Below are positions 62,065 to 64,000 of a stretch of DNA of 64,000 nucleotides, piece by piece. Location of the stretch: assembly GCA_031277535.1 (NCBI GenBank), contig JAITMD010000008.1, positions 62,001 to 126,000 of the forward strand. Direction: 5' to 3'. Each line of letters starts with the position of its first letter. Within the stretch, counting starts at the first letter, position 1. The translations under genes were made by a program, and so were the position numbers. Source of the DNA: Flavobacteriaceae bacterium (GTDB lineage: Bacteria > Bacteroidota > Bacteroidia > Flavobacteriales > Flavobacteriaceae). The notes beneath the pieces are model-generated. The model saw nothing but the letters and a program-made list of their open reading frames with translations, was not told where the DNA came from and did not search any database.

Positions 62065-64000
62065 CTAAAACCAAAAACCTACCCCAAACCAAGTAAATCT
62101 CTCCCCAGTTTCTGGTGAATATGTAAATTTCACTTCTATAGGTCCAATCATAGTCTGCATACCATAACCCAATGCATACCCAGAATATTTAACATTCCCA
62201 AACCAGTCTGAGTTCTCAAAAATATTCTTACCAATATTACCATAGTTCGCTGCTATGTTAATATGATGTCTTTTAAAAATCTCATAATCAAACTGTATCT
62301 TCCCTGTAATAAAAGAATCTCCTCCTAAACTAAGGAAATCATATCCAAAGAAAGGCATTACATTTTCCAATTCAGCAAATCCATATCCTCCTATAAAGTA
62401 GTTCATCCCAAAAGCAGACTCACCCCCAATGACAGAACCAACCTGTGATTTCAAATCAATTGATAGTTTATTTGTAATTCGTGCAGCATACCCTATTTGC
62501 CCCAACACAGTAGAGTAATTTGTAAAATTACCTAAGAAATCACTTGAATAGAAGTAGTTTTTAAACTCTCCCTTAAATAGAAAACCTTTTCTTGGAAAAT
62601 ATTTATTATCATAAGTATCAATTGTCAAATTAGCAAAAGCTCCTAAATAATTATTCTTTTCAAAGTACACATCTTTTCCATCTTGAGATATTGTTGTACT
62701 CTTAATATTCAAATAACGGTGCTCCATCCCTATTCCAAGTAAATACTTTTGCTTGTAGAACGTTTGCAATTGAAAACGGTTAATCAAATCACTATAGTCC
62801 ACATTAAACTTAGATGGTGCATTTCTAAACTCTGGTAGTAGATCCCTAAAATTCTCTTCCAAAATACGAAAAGGCAATGAACTACCAAATTGAGAATACT
62901 TAGAACTAATTCCTACACTCCAATAAAACCCGTTATCAACAAAATAATTAAAATTATAACGCAAATTATCTCCTAATCCCATATCCAAAGATGCGACATC
63001 ACTCTTTAATAGGAAATTGCGTTGTGTAATATTAACCAATGCTGCTGATTTCATTAAACCATCATAATGCAAACCTAATTTCAAATAGCGCTTAACTGGA
63101 TTCTCTACCAAATCCAAAATAAAGTTATCTCTTGTACCATCCTTATCAAAGCGATACGAGATTGCACTGAAGTTCTCTGTTGCATTCAACTGATTAATCC
63201 CTTCACTCAATTGATCCAAGCTAATCTTTGTATTAGGCTTAAACCCTAATTTACCATGAATATAACGGTTTGTAAAAGTCGTCAATCCACTAACTGTAAT
63301 ATCATTAACAAATATTGAATCCTTAAACTTAGGAACATACTGTTCTTTCAGTATATTCTTATTCCCTCCTATCAATTTTAATTGTTCCAATCTGCTTGCA
63401 GCTGCTGTAGCTCCTCTCTCAATAATTGCCTTTCCTTCATCAAAAGACACTACTGTATACCCTACAATATCTGGCTTAACATAGATATCTGTTGCAGGAA
63501 TCTTATCGCGCATTTGACGAATAGTAGAATAGTTCGAAATCTGTAGCAACAAATCATTTGCTCCTTGAATTTCATCAATTGTTTTCAAACCATCTTGTAC
63601 ATCTACCCCAATGATAATATCTGCTCCCATTTTTCGAAGTTCTTCAATAGGATAATTATTAACGATACCTCCATCTACCAAATATTTCCCATCTATATTT
63701 ACAGGGGCAAACAACGATGGAAAAGCTCCACTGGCTAATATTGCCTGTGGCAAATATCCTTTATCTAATATTACTGCCTCTCCCGTTTCTACGTTTGTGG
63801 AAATACACAAAAATGGAATATTCAAATCTTTAAAATCTCTTACATGTCGAACATGAGCCAACAACTTATTCATCAAGTTGTAGTTAAACATCCCTCGAGA
63901 TAAAGCTTTAGGCAGTCCTAACTTAAAATTATCAAACGGTAATGACAAAGCATATATTTCATCATTAGTCTTTTCATAAAACGATTTAGAAATACGAGGA
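62065..64000 (-). CDS. Patatin-like phospholipase with surface-antigen barrel (5' end cut off)
   Basis: The frame is open through the right edge, so the N-terminus is missing; at least 645 residues are visible. The visible N-terminal part is the second half of a patatin domain, with ILASGAFPSLFAP and the catalytic Asp motif DGGIVNNYP. The GxSxG nucleophile must lie outside. A POTRA-like segment (about 200-280) and a BamA/surface-antigen barrel (about 300-627) follow, ending in GVGFWF with the terminal Phe. This resembles PlpD-type (type Vd) autotransporter lipases. Hydrolysis of phospholipid at the cell surface is inferred. Confidence 0.85.
   Translation of the reverse strand, partial: PRISKSFYEKTNDEIYALSLPFDNFKLGLPKALSRGMFNYNLMNKLLAHVRHVRDFKDLNIPFLCISTNVETGEAVILDKGYLPQAILASGAFPSLFAPVNIDGKYLVDGGIVNNYPIEELRKMGADIIIGVDVQDGLKTIDEIQGANDLLLQISNYSTIRQMRDKIPATDIYVKPDIVGYTVVSFDEGKAIIERGATAAASRLEQLKLIGGNKNILKEQYVPKFKDSIFVNDITVSGLTTFTNRYIHGKLGFKPNTKISLDQLSEGINQLNATENFSAISYRFDKDGTRDNFILDLVENPVKRYLKLGLHYDGLMKSAALVNITQRNFLLKSDVASLDMGLGDNLRYNFNYFVDNGFYWSVGISSKYSQFGSSLPFRILEENFRDLLPEFRNAPSKFNVDYSDLINRFQLQTFYKQKYLLGIGMEHRYLNIKSTTISQDGKDVYFEKNNYLGAFANLTIDTYDNKYFPRKGFLFKGEFKNYFYSSDFLGNFTNYSTVLGQIGYAARITNKLSIDLKSQVGSVIGGESAFGMNYFIGGYGFAELENVMPFFGYDFLSLGGDSFITGKIQFDYEIFKRHHINIAANYGNIGKNIFENSDWFGNVKYSGYALGYGMQTMIGPIEVKFTYSPETGERFTWFGVGFWF

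Overview
The window reads as chromosome from a low-GC member of the Bacteroidota, most likely family Flavobacteriaceae. Four things point there. Start sites are preceded again and again by the Bacteroidetes -7 box TAnnTTTG rather than a sigma-70 promoter. The nuo operon has separate nuoC and nuoD and a short nuoG. There are many lipoproteins and a TonB-dependent receptor with a carboxypeptidase-like N-terminal domain. Several families (DUF5074, DUF2891, DUF3108) are ones I associate with this phylum. A Myroides-like genus is possible but I cannot prove it from sequence alone. I see no rRNA, tRNA, CRISPR array, insertion sequence or prophage.

Layout. 0-3.1 kb: fatty-acid initiation operon fabH-accB-accC with a strong terminator. 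3.4 kb: cold-shock protein. 3.8-16.8 kb: complete 14-gene complex I operon nuoA-N behind a textbook promoter. 17-18 kb: PfkB sugar kinase. 18-20.6 kb: ferrous iron uptake feoA-feoB plus a 43-residue Cys-rich membrane protein. 20.8-29.4 kb: mixed housekeeping genes (SCO1-like protein, M13 peptidase, dCMP deaminase with S41 protease, TerB-like protein, fructose bisphosphatase, GNAT, aspartate kinase). 29.4-30.2 kb: the largest non-coding gap, AT-rich, with a cluster of DnaA-box-like 9-mers. 30.2-31.9 kb: two small membrane protein genes and a frameshifted third with a related N-terminus. 32-42.3 kb: an ANT(6)-like nucleotidyltransferase, a large outer-membrane-type protein of 1137 residues, a 2H phosphoesterase, a free tRNA-binding protein, a protein with a probable beta-helix, and two surface lipoproteins. 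42.4-44.3 kb: small lipoprotein and membrane protein genes, one with a duplicated His/Cys motif. 44.5-46.6 kb: metG. 46.7-50.5 kb: tandem paralogous secreted proteins and a membrane protein. 50.5-54.4 kb: aldo/keto reductase and TonB-dependent receptor. 54.5-59.1 kb: DUF3108-kynA-M23 peptidase-pgi operon. 59.3-61.7 kb: hmgA-hpd tyrosine catabolism operon. 62 kb to the end: a patatin/surface-antigen protein cut by the window edge.

How the genes fit together. Complex I (nuo), a SCO-like protein (probably cytochrome oxidase copper assembly) and three oxygen-dependent ring-cleaving enzymes (kynA, hpd, hmgA) describe an aerobic organism that respires amino acids. fbp and pgi fit sugar synthesis from such substrates. 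Iron uptake (feo) and a TonB receptor supply metal for these iron enzymes.

For several genes the longest open frame starts at a TTG lying in or just beside a promoter box (fabH, feoA, the lipoprotein at 42479) or at an ATG upstream of the box (TonB receptor). The shorter start was chosen in those cases. All functional calls rest on motif recognition by eye. No database search was run.
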